Assembly: GCA_016893485.2 (NCBI GenBank)
Contig: JAFEKX020000001.1
Location: forward strand, 8,821,501-8,885,500
Length of the DNA: 64,000 nt
Reading direction: 5' to 3'
Source of the DNA: Streptomyces sp. P3
GTDB lineage: Bacteria; Actinomycetota; Actinomycetes; Streptomycetales; Streptomycetaceae
How positions within the stretch are numbered: position 1 is the first letter of the stretch; every line of letters starts with the position of its first letter. The position numbers and the translations under genes were made by a program. The notes under the pieces are model-generated. The model ran no database searches. It was given only the letters and a program-made list of their open reading frames with translations, and was not told the origin of the DNA. Shown piece by piece: positions 50,210 through 59,861 of the stretch.

Positions 50210-51658
50210 TTGGTTGCTAACGTCCCTCGGGTGACGCAAGCCGCCGCCACCGCCCCCGGGACCACGGCCGCCAAACTGACCCTGCCGACGCTCACGACCA
50301 TGGTGGTCGGCTCCATGGTCGGGGCCGGCGTGTTCTCGCTCCCGCGCCGCTTCGCGCAGGAGACGGGCGTCGCCGGCGCCCTGATCGCCTGGGCCGTCGC
50401 CGGTACGGGCATGCTGATGCTGGCCTTCGTCTTCCAGACCCTCGCGGTCCGCCGACCCGACCTGGACGCCGGTGTCTACGCCTACGCCAAGGCCGGCTTC
50501 GGCGAATACCTGGGCTTCTTCGCCGCGTTCGGCTACTGGGCCAGTGCCTGCGTCGGCAACGTGACGTACTGGGTGCTGATCATGTCGACGATCGGCACGA
50601 TCGCGCCCGCGCTCGGCGAGGGCGACACCGTCCTCGCGGTGGTCCTCTCCTCGGTCGGGCTGTGGCTCTTCTTCCTGCTGATCAGTCGCGGGGTGAAGGA
50701 GGCGGCGGCCATCAACCGCATCGTCACCGTCGCCAAGGTCGTGCCGATCCTCGTCTTCGTCGTCCTGGCGCTCTTCTACCTCAAGCCCCATGTCTTCGCC
50801 GAGAACTTCGGTGGCGCCGACTACGCGGGCTCCCTGTTCCAGCAGGTCAAGGGCACCATGCTGGCCACCGTCTTCGTGTTCCTCGGCGTCGAGGGCGCCA
50901 GCGTCTACTCCCGTCATGCCCAGCGCCGCGAGGACGTCGGCCGCGCGACCGTCCTCGGCTTCCTCAGCGTCTTCGCCGTCTTCGCGTCGGTCACGATCGT
51001 GTCGTACGGCCTGATGCCGATGGGCGAGATCGCCGAACTGCGCCAGCCCTCCATGGCGGGCGTGCTGGAACACGCGGTCGGCACCTGGGGGAAGGTCTTC
51101 GTCAGCGTCGGGCTGATCGTCTCCGTGCTGGGCGCCTATCTCGCCTGGACGCTGATGGCCGCCGAGGTGCTGTTCGTCGCCGCCAAGGACGACGACATGC
51201 CGCGCTTCCTGAAGAAGTCCACCGCGGCCGATGTGCCCGTCCCCGCCCTGGTGATGACCACCCTGCTCAGCCAAGTCGTCCTGGTCGTCACCTACTTCTC
51301 CGACGACGCCTTCAACTTCGCCCTGGATCTGACGAGTTCACTGACCCTGATCCCGTTCCTGCTCGCGGCCGGCTTCGCCGTACGGATCGCCCTCGCCGAA
51401 GCCCGGGTCGGACGCGGCGAGTTGACGGTCGGGGTGCTCGCCACGGTCTACACCGCGTTCCTCCTCTACGCGGCCGGGCTCAAGTACCTCCTCGTCTCGT
51501 TGATCATCTACGCGCCCGCCACCTTCCTGTTCGTCAAGGCCCGCAGGGAACAGGGGCGTTCGCCGTTCTCGGCCCGTGAACGGGTGATCCTCGCCGTCTC
51601 GATCGCCGGCGCCGCCGTCGGGATCGTCGCCCTGACGCTGGGCTGGATCAGCCTCTGA
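50210..51658 (+). CDS. arcD: APC-family arginine/ornithine antiporter, ArcD-like
   Basis: An intact permease of about 482 residues with 12-13 hydrophobic segments. These begin LTTMVVGSMVGAGVFSLPRR, the G-x-G-x-F-x-L-P substrate motif of basic amino acid antiporters, and include GTMLATVFVFLGVEGASVYS. The TTG at 50210 is used; GTG 50231 is an alternative, and neither has an ideal ribosome site. Arginine deiminase starts 30 bp downstream, so the pair imports arginine and exports ornithine while the deiminase makes citrulline and ammonia. Carbamate kinase and ornithine transcarbamylase are not in the window. Confidence 0.85.
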   Translation: MVANVPRVTQAAATAPGTTAAKLTLPTLTTMVVGSMVGAGVFSLPRRFAQETGVAGALIAWAVAGTGMLMLAFVFQTLAVRRPDLDAGVYAYAKAGFGEYLGFFAAFGYWASACVGNVTYWVLIMSTIGTIAPALGEGDTVLAVVLSSVGLWLFFLLISRGVKEAAAINRIVTVAKVVPILVFVVLALFYLKPHVFAENFGGADYAGSLFQQVKGTMLATVFVFLGVEGASVYSRHAQRREDVGRATVLGFLSVFAVFASVTIVSYGLMPMGEIAELRQPSMAGVLEHAVGTWGKVFVSVGLIVSVLGAYLAWTLMAAEVLFVAAKDDDMPRFLKKSTAADVPVPALVMTTLLSQVVLVVTYFSDDAFNFALDLTSSLTLIPFLLAAGFAVRIALAEARVGRGELTVGVLATVYTAFLLYAAGLKYLLVSLIIYAPATFLFVKARREQGRSPFSARERVILAVSIAGAAVGIVALTLGWISL

Positions 51659-51688
51659 CCCCGCCCCCGACCTCCGGAGAGGTGCACC

Positions 51689-52951
51689 GTGACCAGCCAG
51701 GACAGCGTGAACCGACATGAGTACGGCGTCCACTCCGAGGTCGGCCGCCTCCGCAAGGTGCTCGTCTGCGCACCGGGCCTCGCCCACCGCAGGCTCACCC
51801 CGACCAACTCGGACGACCTGCTCTTCGACGACGTGATGTGGGTCGAGAACGCCCAGCGCGACCACGCCGACTTCGTCAACGAACTCCGCGAACGCGGCGT
51901 CGACGTCGTCGAGTTGCACGAACTGCTCGCCCAGACCATGACGATCCCCGCCGCCAAGGACTGGCTCCTGGACCGGAAGATCGTCGCCAACGAGGTCGGC
52001 CTCGGCCTCATCGACGCGACCCGCGCCTACCTGGAGAGCCTCGAACCGGCCGAACTGGCCAAGTATCTGATCGGCGGCCTGGCCACCACCGACCTCCCGG
52101 ACGAGTACCGCACCGACTACGTCGCCCTCGTCCGCGAGTCGACCGGCGTCCGCGAATACCTGATGCCGCCGCTGCCCAACACCCTCTACACCCGCGACAC
52201 CACCTGCTGGCTCTACGGCGGCCTGACCCTCAACCCGCTGTACTGGCCCGCCCGGCACGACGAGACCCTCCTGATGAAGGCGATCTACACCTTCCACCCC
52301 GACTTCGCGGGCTCCGTCGTCTGGTGGGGCGACCCCGAACTCGACTGGGGGCAGGCCACGTTCGAGGGCGGGGACATCATGCCCGTCGGCAACGGCGTCG
52401 TCCTCATGGGCATGAGCGAGCGCACCTCGCGGCAGGCCATCACCCAAGTCGCCAAGGCCCTCTTCGAGTTGGGCGCGGCCGAGCACGTCGTCGTCGCCGG
52501 GATGCCGAGGCTGCGCTCCGCGATGCACCTCGACACCGTCTTCACCTTCGCCGACCGCGACCTGGTGACCCTGTACCCGGCCATCATGGACGCCGTCCAC
52601 ACCTTCTCCCTGCGCCCCGGCGACAAGGCCCCCGGCATCGACATCGTCGACGAGGGACAGGCCCCGTTCACCGACGTCGTCGCCAAGGCGCTCGGCCTGC
52701 CCGCGCTGCGGATCGTGGAGACGGGCGGCGACGACTACGCCTCCGAGCGCCAGCAGTGGGACAGCGGCAACAACGCGGTCGCGCTGGAACCGGGCGTGGT
52801 CTTCACCTACGACCGCAACACCCAGACCAACGCCCTGCTGCGCAAGGCGGGCGTCGAGGTCATCACGATCGTCGGCGCGGAACTCGGGCGCGGCCGGGGT
52901 GGCGGCCACTGCATGACCTGCCCGATCGTGCGCGACCCGGTGGAGTTCTGA
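51689..52951 (+). CDS. arcA: Arginine deiminase
   Basis: An intact 420-residue protein. The GTG at 51689 follows GGAGAGG. The guanidino-group enzyme motifs are VLVCAPGLAHRRLTPTN, PNTLYTRDTTCWLYGG, ATFEGGDIMPVGNG, RSAMHLDTVFTFADRD (catalytic His and Asp) and GRGGGHCMTCPIVRDP (nucleophile Cys). Length and motif order match canonical arginine deiminases, which convert arginine to citrulline plus ammonia. Co-directional and closely spaced with arcD, giving an acid- or oxygen-limitation response unit by family precedent. Confidence 0.93.
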   Translation: MTSQDSVNRHEYGVHSEVGRLRKVLVCAPGLAHRRLTPTNSDDLLFDDVMWVENAQRDHADFVNELRERGVDVVELHELLAQTMTIPAAKDWLLDRKIVANEVGLGLIDATRAYLESLEPAELAKYLIGGLATTDLPDEYRTDYVALVRESTGVREYLMPPLPNTLYTRDTTCWLYGGLTLNPLYWPARHDETLLMKAIYTFHPDFAGSVVWWGDPELDWGQATFEGGDIMPVGNGVVLMGMSERTSRQAITQVAKALFELGAAEHVVVAGMPRLRSAMHLDTVFTFADRDLVTLYPAIMDAVHTFSLRPGDKAPGIDIVDEGQAPFTDVVAKALGLPALRIVETGGDDYASERQQWDSGNNAVALEPGVVFTYDRNTQTNALLRKAGVEVITIVGAELGRGRGGGHCMTCPIVRDPVEF

Positions 52952-53238
52952 AGCCCGCGGCGCCGACGGGATGTTGAGCAACTCTTTGCCCATGGCCGAT
53001 TCCTGACGAGCCCCGCCCGGTGGGGCCCCGATCCCTGGATCTCGGGTGCGCAAAGCGCGGCTCAAAACCGGGGTCGGGAAGGTCGTCCAGGTTACGGGCG
53101 TGTTGACCGGCCCTGTGGGTGTGACACACGCTCGTCATATAGGTGCTGGATACATCTGGTTCGGCGGATGCGGGTTGGGCGTGCGGGAACACGCAGGTGA
53201 ACGCCCCCTTCCGGCGGACCGAACGCAGGAGGTAACGC

Positions 53239-55079
53239 ATGTGCGGCATCACCGGCTGGGTCTCCTTCGACCGTGAACTGCGCTCCGAGGCCGCGACATT
53301 GGATGCAATGACGGAGACGATGGCCTGCCGCGGCCCGGACGACCGCGGCACCTGGGTCCAGGGCCCCGCCGCCCTCGGACACCGCCGGCTCGCGATCATC
53401 GACCTGCCCGGCGGCCGTCAGCCGATGACCGTCGACACGGCGGACGGCACGGTCGCGCTCGTCTACTCGGGGAGGCCTACAACTTCACCGAGCTCCGCCG
53501 CGAACTCGCCGACAGGGGACACCGGTTCACCACCGACTCCGACACCGAGGTCGTCCTGCGCGGCTACCTCGAATGGGGCGACGGCGTCGCCGAACGCCTC
53601 AACGGCATGTACGCCTTCGCGATCTGGGACAGCCGCCGCGACCGGCTCGTCATGATCCGCGACCGCATGGGCATCAAGCCCTTCTACTACCACCCGACGT
53701 CGGACGGCGTCCTGTTCGGCTCCGAGCCGAAGGCGATCCTCGCCAACCCGCTGGCCCGCCCCAAGGTCACCCTGGACGGCCTGCGTGAACTCTTCACCAT
53801 GATCAAGACCCCCGGACACGCCATCTGGGACGGCATGCACGAGGTCGAGCCCGGCACCGTCGTCACCGTCGACCGCTCGGGTCTGCGGCGGCGCGTCTAC
53901 TGGCAGTTGGAGACCCGCCCGCACACCGACGACCGCGACGCCACCGTCGCCCACGTCCGCACCCACCCCTCCTCGACGACATCGTGCGCCGCCAGCTCGT
54001 CGCCGACGTACCGCGCTGCACCCTGCTCTCCGGCGGCCTCGACTCCTCCGCCATGACCGCGATCGCCGCCCGTCAACTCGCCGAGCACGGCGAGAAGGTG
54101 CGCAGCTTCGCCGTCGACTTCGTCGGCCAGAACGAGAACTTCGTCGCCGACGAACTGCGCGGCACCCCGACACCCCTACGTCCACGACGTGGCCCGCGCC
54201 TCCGGGACCGACCACCAGGACATCGTCCTCGACGCACAGGCCCTCGCCGACCTCGACGTCCGCGCGAAGATGCTCCGCGCCCGCGATCTCCCCTGGGCTT
54301 CGGCGACATGGACTCCTCGCTGTACCTGCTCTTCCGCGCCATCCGCGACCAGTCGACGGTCGCCCTGTCCGGCGAGTCCGCCGACGAGGTCTTCGGCGGC
54401 TACCTCCAGTTCTTCGACGAGGAGGCCCGGCGCGCCGACACCTTCCCCTGGCTGGTCCGCTTCGGCCAGCACTTCGGCGACGACTCCGACGTCCTGCGCC
54501 CCGACCTGACCAAGGCCCTCGACACCCAGGCGTACATCGCGGACGGCTACCGCACCGCCGTCGCCGGCATCCAACGCCTCGACGGGGAGAGCGACTTCGA
54601 GTACCGCATGCGGCGCATCTGCCACCTCCACCTCACCCGCTTCGTCCGCATCCTGCTGGACCGCAAGGACCGCGCGAGCATGGCCGTCGGCCTGGAGGTC
54701 CGTGTCCCGTTCTGCGACCACCGGCTCGTCGAGTACGTCTTCAACACCCCTGGGCCTTCAAGTCCTACGACGGCCGGGAGAAGACCCTGCTCAGGAGGCC
54801 ACCGCGGACGTCCTCCCGCAGTCCGTCTACGACCGGGTCAAGAGCCCTTACCCGTCCACCCAGGACCCGAAGTACGCGGTCGCCCTCCAAGACCACGCCA
54901 AGGACCTCCTGGCCCGGCCCTCCCACCCGGTCTTCGACCTCGTCGACCGCGAGAGGCTCCGCCGGGCCGCCCACCGCGACACCCCATCGTCACCCAGGCC
55001 GGGCGCGCGCGGCCTGGAACGCGCCCTCGACCTGGCGCTCTGGATGGACCTCTACAAGCCCGAGATCTCCCTCGCCTGA
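53239..55079 (+). CDS. asnB: Asparagine synthetase, glutamine-hydrolysing (about nine indels)
   Basis: About 616 residues. The ATG at 53239 follows AGGAGGT and gives MCGITGWVSF, placing the catalytic Cys2 of the class II amidotransferase domain. Further motifs are MACRGPDDRGTWV, LNGMYAFAIWDSRRDRLVMI, the synthetase P-loop TLLSGGLDSSAMTAIAAR, VALSGESADEVFGGYLQFFD and MAVGLEVRVPFCDHRLVEYV. It converts aspartate and glutamine to asparagine. Breaks occur near 53469, 53966, two near 54170-54178, 54290, 54746, 54788, 54984 and 55005. Almost all are one C or G short, and the protein is otherwise complete. Confidence 0.88.
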
Positions 55080-55081
55080 CC

Positions 55082-56668
55082 TCAGGGCGCGGGCACGGTG
55101 TCCGGCGGGCACGAACTCCCGCTGGGCGGCAGGGAACCGTAGAGCAGGAAGTCGTCGACCTTGCCGTGCACGCACTTCGAGGACGCGTAACCGGTGTGCC
55201 CCTCGCCCTTGTTGTCGAGCACCACGGCCGAGGACCCCAGCCGCTGGGCCGTCTCCACGGTCCAGCGGTACGGCGTCGCCGGGTCGCCCCGGGTGCCGAC
55301 GAGCAGCATCTTCGACGTGTCCACGTCCTTGACGTCGTCGCGGATGTAGTCGGTGCCCCTGGGGCGGCCGTAGCACATCAGCACCTCGGTGAGCCGGTAG
55401 CGGCCGAAGACCGGTGACGCCTGCTCGTACTCGGCGCGCAGGGCGTCCAGGTGCTTGGTGATCTGGTCGGCGGTGGGGCGGTCCGGGTCGTCGGCGCAGT
55501 TGACGGCCATCAGGGCGGCCGGGAGGTTGTCGAGCGGGACGTCCTGCGCGTCGACGATCCCGCCGCTGCCGCCGAGCCGGGGATACCGGTGCCGCCCGAG
55601 GAGAACCCCATGACGGCCCGCGTGTCACCGTCCTCCACCAGGGAGGCGATGGCCCGCTCCAGCGCCGGCCACAACTGCCTGCTGTACAGCGCCTGGCTGA
55701 TGGAGCCGACCAGGTCCTGGCCGGAGAACGTGTCACCGAAGTCCGTCTGCACCGGGTCCTTGTCGAGGGAGCGGACGAGCTGGACGGCCTTGTCCGGCGC
55801 CTCGCGCGCGTCCGTCCCGAAGGGGCACGCGATGTCCTGCACGCACCAGTCGAGGAAGTCCTCCAGCGCCGTCTGCTGTCCCTGGGCGCCCGCGACGCCC
55901 TGCTCGGACAGCGGTTCGGTGAGGGGTGTCGACGCCGTCGAGCACCAACCGGCCGACCTTCTTGGGGAATTGGGCCGCGTACACCGCGCCGAGCCGTGTC
56001 CCGTACGAGAAGCCGAGGTAGTTGAGCTTCTTGTCGCCGAGGGCCTGGCGCATCACGTCCAGGTCCCGGGAGGCGTTGACCGTGCCGATGTGTGGCAGGA
56101 CGGGGCCGGAGTACTTGGCGCAGGTCGCCGCCGCCTTCCGCAGCTGCCGCAGGACGACCTTCGGGTCACTGCTGTCGGACGGGTTTTCCTCGGCCGCGGT
56201 GGAGCCCTCGTCGGTGCCCGCGCCGCAACTCACCGGCGAGGACTGGCCGACGCCGCGCGGATCGAAGGTGACGACGTCGTAGCCGTTCGTCAGATCCATG
56301 AACTCCTTGCCGTCCGAGGCGAGTTCACTCACCCCCGCGCCACCGGGACCGCCGAAGTTCAGCAGCACGGAACCCCGCGACTTGCCGGTCGCGCGGTACC
56401 GGGCCAGCGCGAGGTCGAGCGTCCGCGCGCCCGGTTTCGCGTAGTCGAGCGGGACCGTGACCTTCCCGCACTGGAGGTCCTTGGGCGCGTCCATGTCCTT
56501 GCACGCGGCCCACTTCACCTTCTGCCGGTAGAACCGGGACAGGTCGGGCTGCGGCCGGTCGTCGGCCGTGGCGAGCGCGGGCACCCCCGCGCCGAGCAGC
56601 GCCAGGGTGAGGACCCCGGTGAACGCGCGGCGCCGGAACGCGGGCCGCGTTGACAGCTTGGCCAGCAT
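55082..56668 (-). CDS. Secreted tripeptidyl aminopeptidase, S33 family (two indels)
   Basis: About 528 residues. The ATG at 56668 follows GGAGG. The signal peptide is FTGVLTLALLGAGVPALATA. The alpha/beta hydrolase core has LLNFGGPGGAGVSELASDGK (oxyanion), VVTFDPRGVGQSSPVSC, LNYLGFSYGTRLGAVYAAQF (nucleophile Ser) and VGTRGDPATPYRWT (acid), with His in NKGEGHTGYASSKCVHG. This matches Streptomyces Tap/SlpD-E type extracellular peptidases that trim N-terminal tripeptides. Breaks are at 55923-55926 (gain) and 55579-55582. It is convergent with asnB, with 2 bp between the stops. Confidence 0.85.
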
Positions 56669-56796
56669 CAATGCCTCCAAGAACGCGCCGTGACCAGCGC
56701 CTTCGATCACGATAAGGGCGCCTCACGGGCCCCGCCTCCCGGCGAGCGGGGTGGCGACGAGTGCCGTATTCTGCGCTCCTTCCATAGTCCTGAGAG

Positions 56797-56829
56797 GTTT
56801 TCCGACTAATGGGTTTTCGACTGATCGGG
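56797..56829. repeat. Direct repeat in the chaplin upstream region
   Basis: GTTTTCCGACTAATGGG and GTTTTCGACTGATCGGG lie back to back, 16 bp apart, in the 294-bp divergent region 56669-56962 about 150 bp upstream of the chaplin ATG. This could be a tandem site for a developmental regulator. Confidence 0.4.
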
Positions 56830-56962
56830 AATCATGACGAGTAGTTCGATAACCGCGACGCTCGATGGAGTGAAAGGCAGATAAGCCATAACTCGCATGG
56901 TGCGCCCGCGTTTTATCCGGTGCGGGTGTGTGCCCGCTACATCTCTGGAAGGCAGGGAACCT

Positions 56963-57655
56963 ATGAAACGGGTTGCCCGAAACGGTGTGATCGCCGTCGC
57001 CGCCGCATCCGGTGCGCTGGCCGCGGCGATGCCGGCGTTCGCGGACTCCGGTGCGGACGGCGCCGCGGTCGGTTCGCCCGGGGTGATCTCCGGCAACACC
57101 ATTCAGCTCCCGGTGCACGTGCCGGTGAACGTGTGCGGGAACACCGTGAACGTGGTGGGACTCCTCAATCCCGCCGCGGGGAACAGCTGCGCCAATGACA
57201 GCGGGGCGAAAACCGCAGGCGTCCACGGGAGCGGCGGGAAGAACACAGGTGAGACGCACGGCGGTGCCGTCGCACAGGGCGGCGAAAGGATGCGCCGGGT
57301 CTGCTCTCCGGCAACGGGGTGCAACTCCCGATCCACCTCCCCGTCAACCTCAGCGGCAATTCCGTGAGCGTGGTCGGCGTGGGCAACCCGAGCGTGGGCA
57401 ACCACCGGGAACACCTCGGGCGACCGCCCACAGCACCCCGCGCCGCCGACCCCCGCACCGCCCGCGCCGGCGAAGCCGCACCCCGGCCCGGCGCCGATGA
57501 CGGAGGTCAAGGGGCACCCCGCCCAGCCCGTGGCCGAGGCGTCCCTCGCCCACACGGGCGCCGACGGCACCATCCCGGCCGCCGCCGCGAGCGCGGCCCT
57601 CCTCCTGGGCGGCGCCGCCCTCTACCGGCGCTACCGCCCCAGGGCGGGACGCTGA
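56963..57655 (+). CDS. Long chaplin with two chaplin domains and sortase signal (two indels)
   Basis: About 231 residues. The ATG at 56963 follows AGGGA. The signal peptide is VIAVAAASGALAAAMPAFA. Chaplin domain 1 reads ISGNTIQLPVHVPVNVCGNT then VNVVGLLNPAAGNSCAN, with the usual Cys pair. Domain 2 reads LSGNGVQLPIHLPVNLSGNS then VSVVGVGNP, where Ser replaces Cys. A Pro-rich stalk leads to the sorting signal LAHTG, a hydrophobic helix (AAAASAALLLGGAALY) and the RRYRPRAGR tail. Sortase anchors such long chaplins to the wall of aerial hyphae. Indels lie near 57281 (loss of A) and 57402. Confidence 0.88.
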
Positions 57656-57680
57656 CCCCGGCACCCGCACCAGGACGGAA

Positions 57681-57709
57681 GGCCCCACCGGGATGTGACC
57701 GGTGGGGCC
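57681..57709. terminator. Terminator hairpin between chaplin and LysR
   Basis: GGCCCCACCGG-GATGTGA-CCGGTGGGGCC is a perfect 11-bp stem with a 7-nt loop between two convergent genes, so it can serve both. Confidence 0.85.
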
Positions 57710-57739
57710 TCCGCCGTCCTCGGGGCAGGGCGGAGGGTG

Positions 57740-58673
57740 TCAACTCCTAGGAGGCGTCGGGAGTTCATCGGACGGCTCCGACGGAGCCGTGAGCAGTGCG
57801 CGGGCGGATTTCCGGAACGCGGTCAGGAGGCGGTGGTGCTCGCCGGCGCGGGTCGCGAGGGCGACATGGCTCGGCTCCACACCGTGGAGCGGGATCGCCG
57901 TGATGTCGGGGCGGACCGTCTGGCCGGGCCGGAGACCGGCCACGATCGCCACGGCCTGTCCGTCGGCGACGAACTCGAACTTGTCCTCCAGAACCCGGAT
58001 GACCGGACCACCGGGTGCCGGGCGGCCGTCCGGCCGGGGGTCGATGCGCCAGAAGGCGGACCACGCCGGATCCGCGCCGGGCATCTGCGGAAGAGGCTCG
58101 TCGGCGATGTCGTCCAGGGTCACGGACTCCTTGCCGGCGAGGCGGTGGTCGAGCGGGACGAGCAGGAAGCGCGGCTCGTCGTAGAGAACCGACACGTCCA
58201 ACTGGCCGGTGGGGAACGGCAGTCGGGCCACCACCACGTCGACCCGACGGTCGAGCAGGGCCGTCCGCACATCGTCGTACGCGAGATGTACGACGTGCAC
58301 ATCGGCGTCGGATGTCTGCGCCGCACGTCGCGCACCGCCGGGGTGACGAAGAGGTTCGCCATGTAGCCGACGGTGAGGCGGCCGGGCTGCGCGGCGGCGC
58401 GGGTCTCGGCGGCGGCCTGCGCGGTGGAGCGCAACAGCGCCTTCGCGCGCGGCAGGAAGACCTCCCCGGCCTCCGTGAGCCGGGTGCCCTGCGGGGTACG
58501 GTCGAGCAGGCGGGCCCCCAACTGGTCCTCCAGGCGCCGCACTTGACGGCTGAGCGACGGCTGGGTGATGTGCAGTGCCTCGGCGGCGCGGCCGAAGTGC
58601 CGCTGCTCGGCGACGGCGATGAAGTACCGCACGAGACGCAGTTCGAGGTCAGGGGCGGGAGGAGCTCCGTCAT
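57740..58673 (-). CDS. LysR-family transcriptional regulator (two indels)
   Basis: About 311 residues. The ATG at 58673 gives MTELLPP; adding one C at the run 58652-58655 continues PDLELRLVRYFIAVAEQRHF, GRAAEALHITQPSLSRQVRR then LEDQLGARLL, a LysR winged HTH. The effector domain reads TVGYMANLFVTPAVRDVRRR, then after one base at 58310-58311 DADVHVVHLAYDDVRTALLD. An in-frame upstream extension (to 58863) is rejected because it would cross the operator. Divergent from an epimerase-like SDR. The 32-bp dyad between them is its probable binding site. Confidence 0.82.
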
Positions 58674-58737
58674 GCCTGGAGTGTACTGCGGTGCTCGTGT
58701 CCCTTCTCGCTGGCTGTGGGCCTTGAGCTGCTGTGAT

Positions 58738-58769
58738 GCCTGTTACGTATTGCGCCATACGTAACAGGC
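58738..58769. promoter_or_regulatory. Large perfect inverted repeat, LysR operator
   Basis: GCCTGTTACGTAT and ATACGTAACAGGC form perfect 13-bp arms around TGCGCC, in the 173-bp gap between LysR (58673) and the SDR (58847). It contains TTACGTA...TACGTAA, a T-N11-A-type LysR box. Confidence 0.78.
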
Positions 58770-58846
58770 TTTGACCTAGGGCCCGCGCGGCGCCCACGAT
58801 GGAAACACATCGCAGCTCCCCACCCACCTCTTCGAAGGAACGCACC

Positions 58847-59745
58847 ATGCGTGTTTTCGTCACCGGCGCCAGCGGGCTTCATCGGCTCCGCCGTGGTCCG
58901 CGAACTGCTCGACGCCGGACACACGGTCACCGGACTGGCCCGCTCGGACGCGTCCGCCGAGGCGCTGACCGCGGCCGGGGCGGCCGTGCACCGGGGGTCG
59001 CTCGACGACCTCGACAGTCTGCGCGCGGGCGCCGAGGCGGCGGACGGCGTCTGCCATCTGGCGTTCATCCACGACTTCTCCGACTTTGCCGCCAACTGCG
59101 CCACCGACCTGCGCGCCATCGAGACCATCGGCGAGGCGCTCGCGGGCACCGACAAGCCCTTCGTCGTCACCTCCGGCACACCCGGGCTGCCCGGCGGGAA
59201 GGTGGCGACGGAGGAGGACCACGTCGACCCCGAGTCCTTCGCGGCGGTGCGGCAGCCGTCCGAGCTCGCGGCGGTGGCGTTGGCGGAGCGGGGGTGCGGT
59301 CGTCGGTTGTGCGGCTGCCTCGGTCCGTGCACGGTACGGGGATCAGGGCTTCGTGCCTCAACTCATCGCCACCGCACGGGAGAAGGGGGTGTCGGCGTAC
59401 GTCGGTGACGGGAGTGCGCGGTGGCCCGCCGTGCATCGGCTCGATGCGGCGCGGTTGTATCGGTGGGCGCTGGAGTCGGCGCCGGCGGGGTCCCAGTACC
59501 ACGCGGTCGGTGACGAGGGGTTGTCGTTGCGGTCCATCGCGGAGGTCATCGGGCGGCGGCTCGGCGTGCCGACCGGGAGTGTGCCGGTGGACCGGGCGGT
59601 CGAGCACTTCGGCTTCCTTGGGCTTGTCGCCTCGCTGGACTGCCCTGCTTCGAGTGCGCTCACGCGGAAGCAGACGGGGTGGGAGCCTGTGGAGGTGGGA
59701 TTGCTGGACGATCTCGAAGCGGGGTATTACTTCGGGGAGTTGTAG
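58847..59745 (+). CDS. NAD(P)-dependent epimerase-like SDR (three indels)
   Basis: About 300 residues. The ATG at 58847 follows GAAGGA: MRVFVTGASG, then after removing one G FIGSAVVRELLDAGHTVTGL, the GxxGxxG motif of extended/atypical SDRs. It continues ADGVCHLAFIHDFSDFAANC, KPFVVTSGTPGLPGGKVATE, SSVVRLPRSVHGTGIRG and WPAVHRLDAARLYRWALESA. Indels are near 58871-58875 (gain), 59290-59294 and 59346-59348. It probably reduces or modifies a small carbonyl compound and is under control of the divergent LysR regulator. Confidence 0.8.
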
Positions 59746-59777
59746 GGGCCGCGGGGTCAGGGGCTGTTGGGTGTTGT

Positions 59778-59861
59778 CGGTCGGCTGCGGGCCGGTGGGG
59801 CTGGTCGCGCCCGCGCGGCGGAGCCGCACATGTCACAGCCCCGCGCCCCTTTGGGGCGCTT
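59778..59861 (-). repeat. Interspersed intergenic repeat, copy 4 (long form, inverted)
   Basis: The reverse complement reads CCAAAGGGGCGCGGGGCTGT, GACATGTGCGGCTCCGCCG, then GCGGGCGCGACCAGCCCCAC, matching the long form at 32757. Its CTGTGACATG part supplies the TGA stop of the MFS gene, so the element has merged with the end of that reading frame. Confidence 0.6.

Noticed and set aside
51338..53065. Minus-strand ORF of 575 codons opposite arcD/arcA
   Set aside because: Shadow of two intact genes on the other strand.
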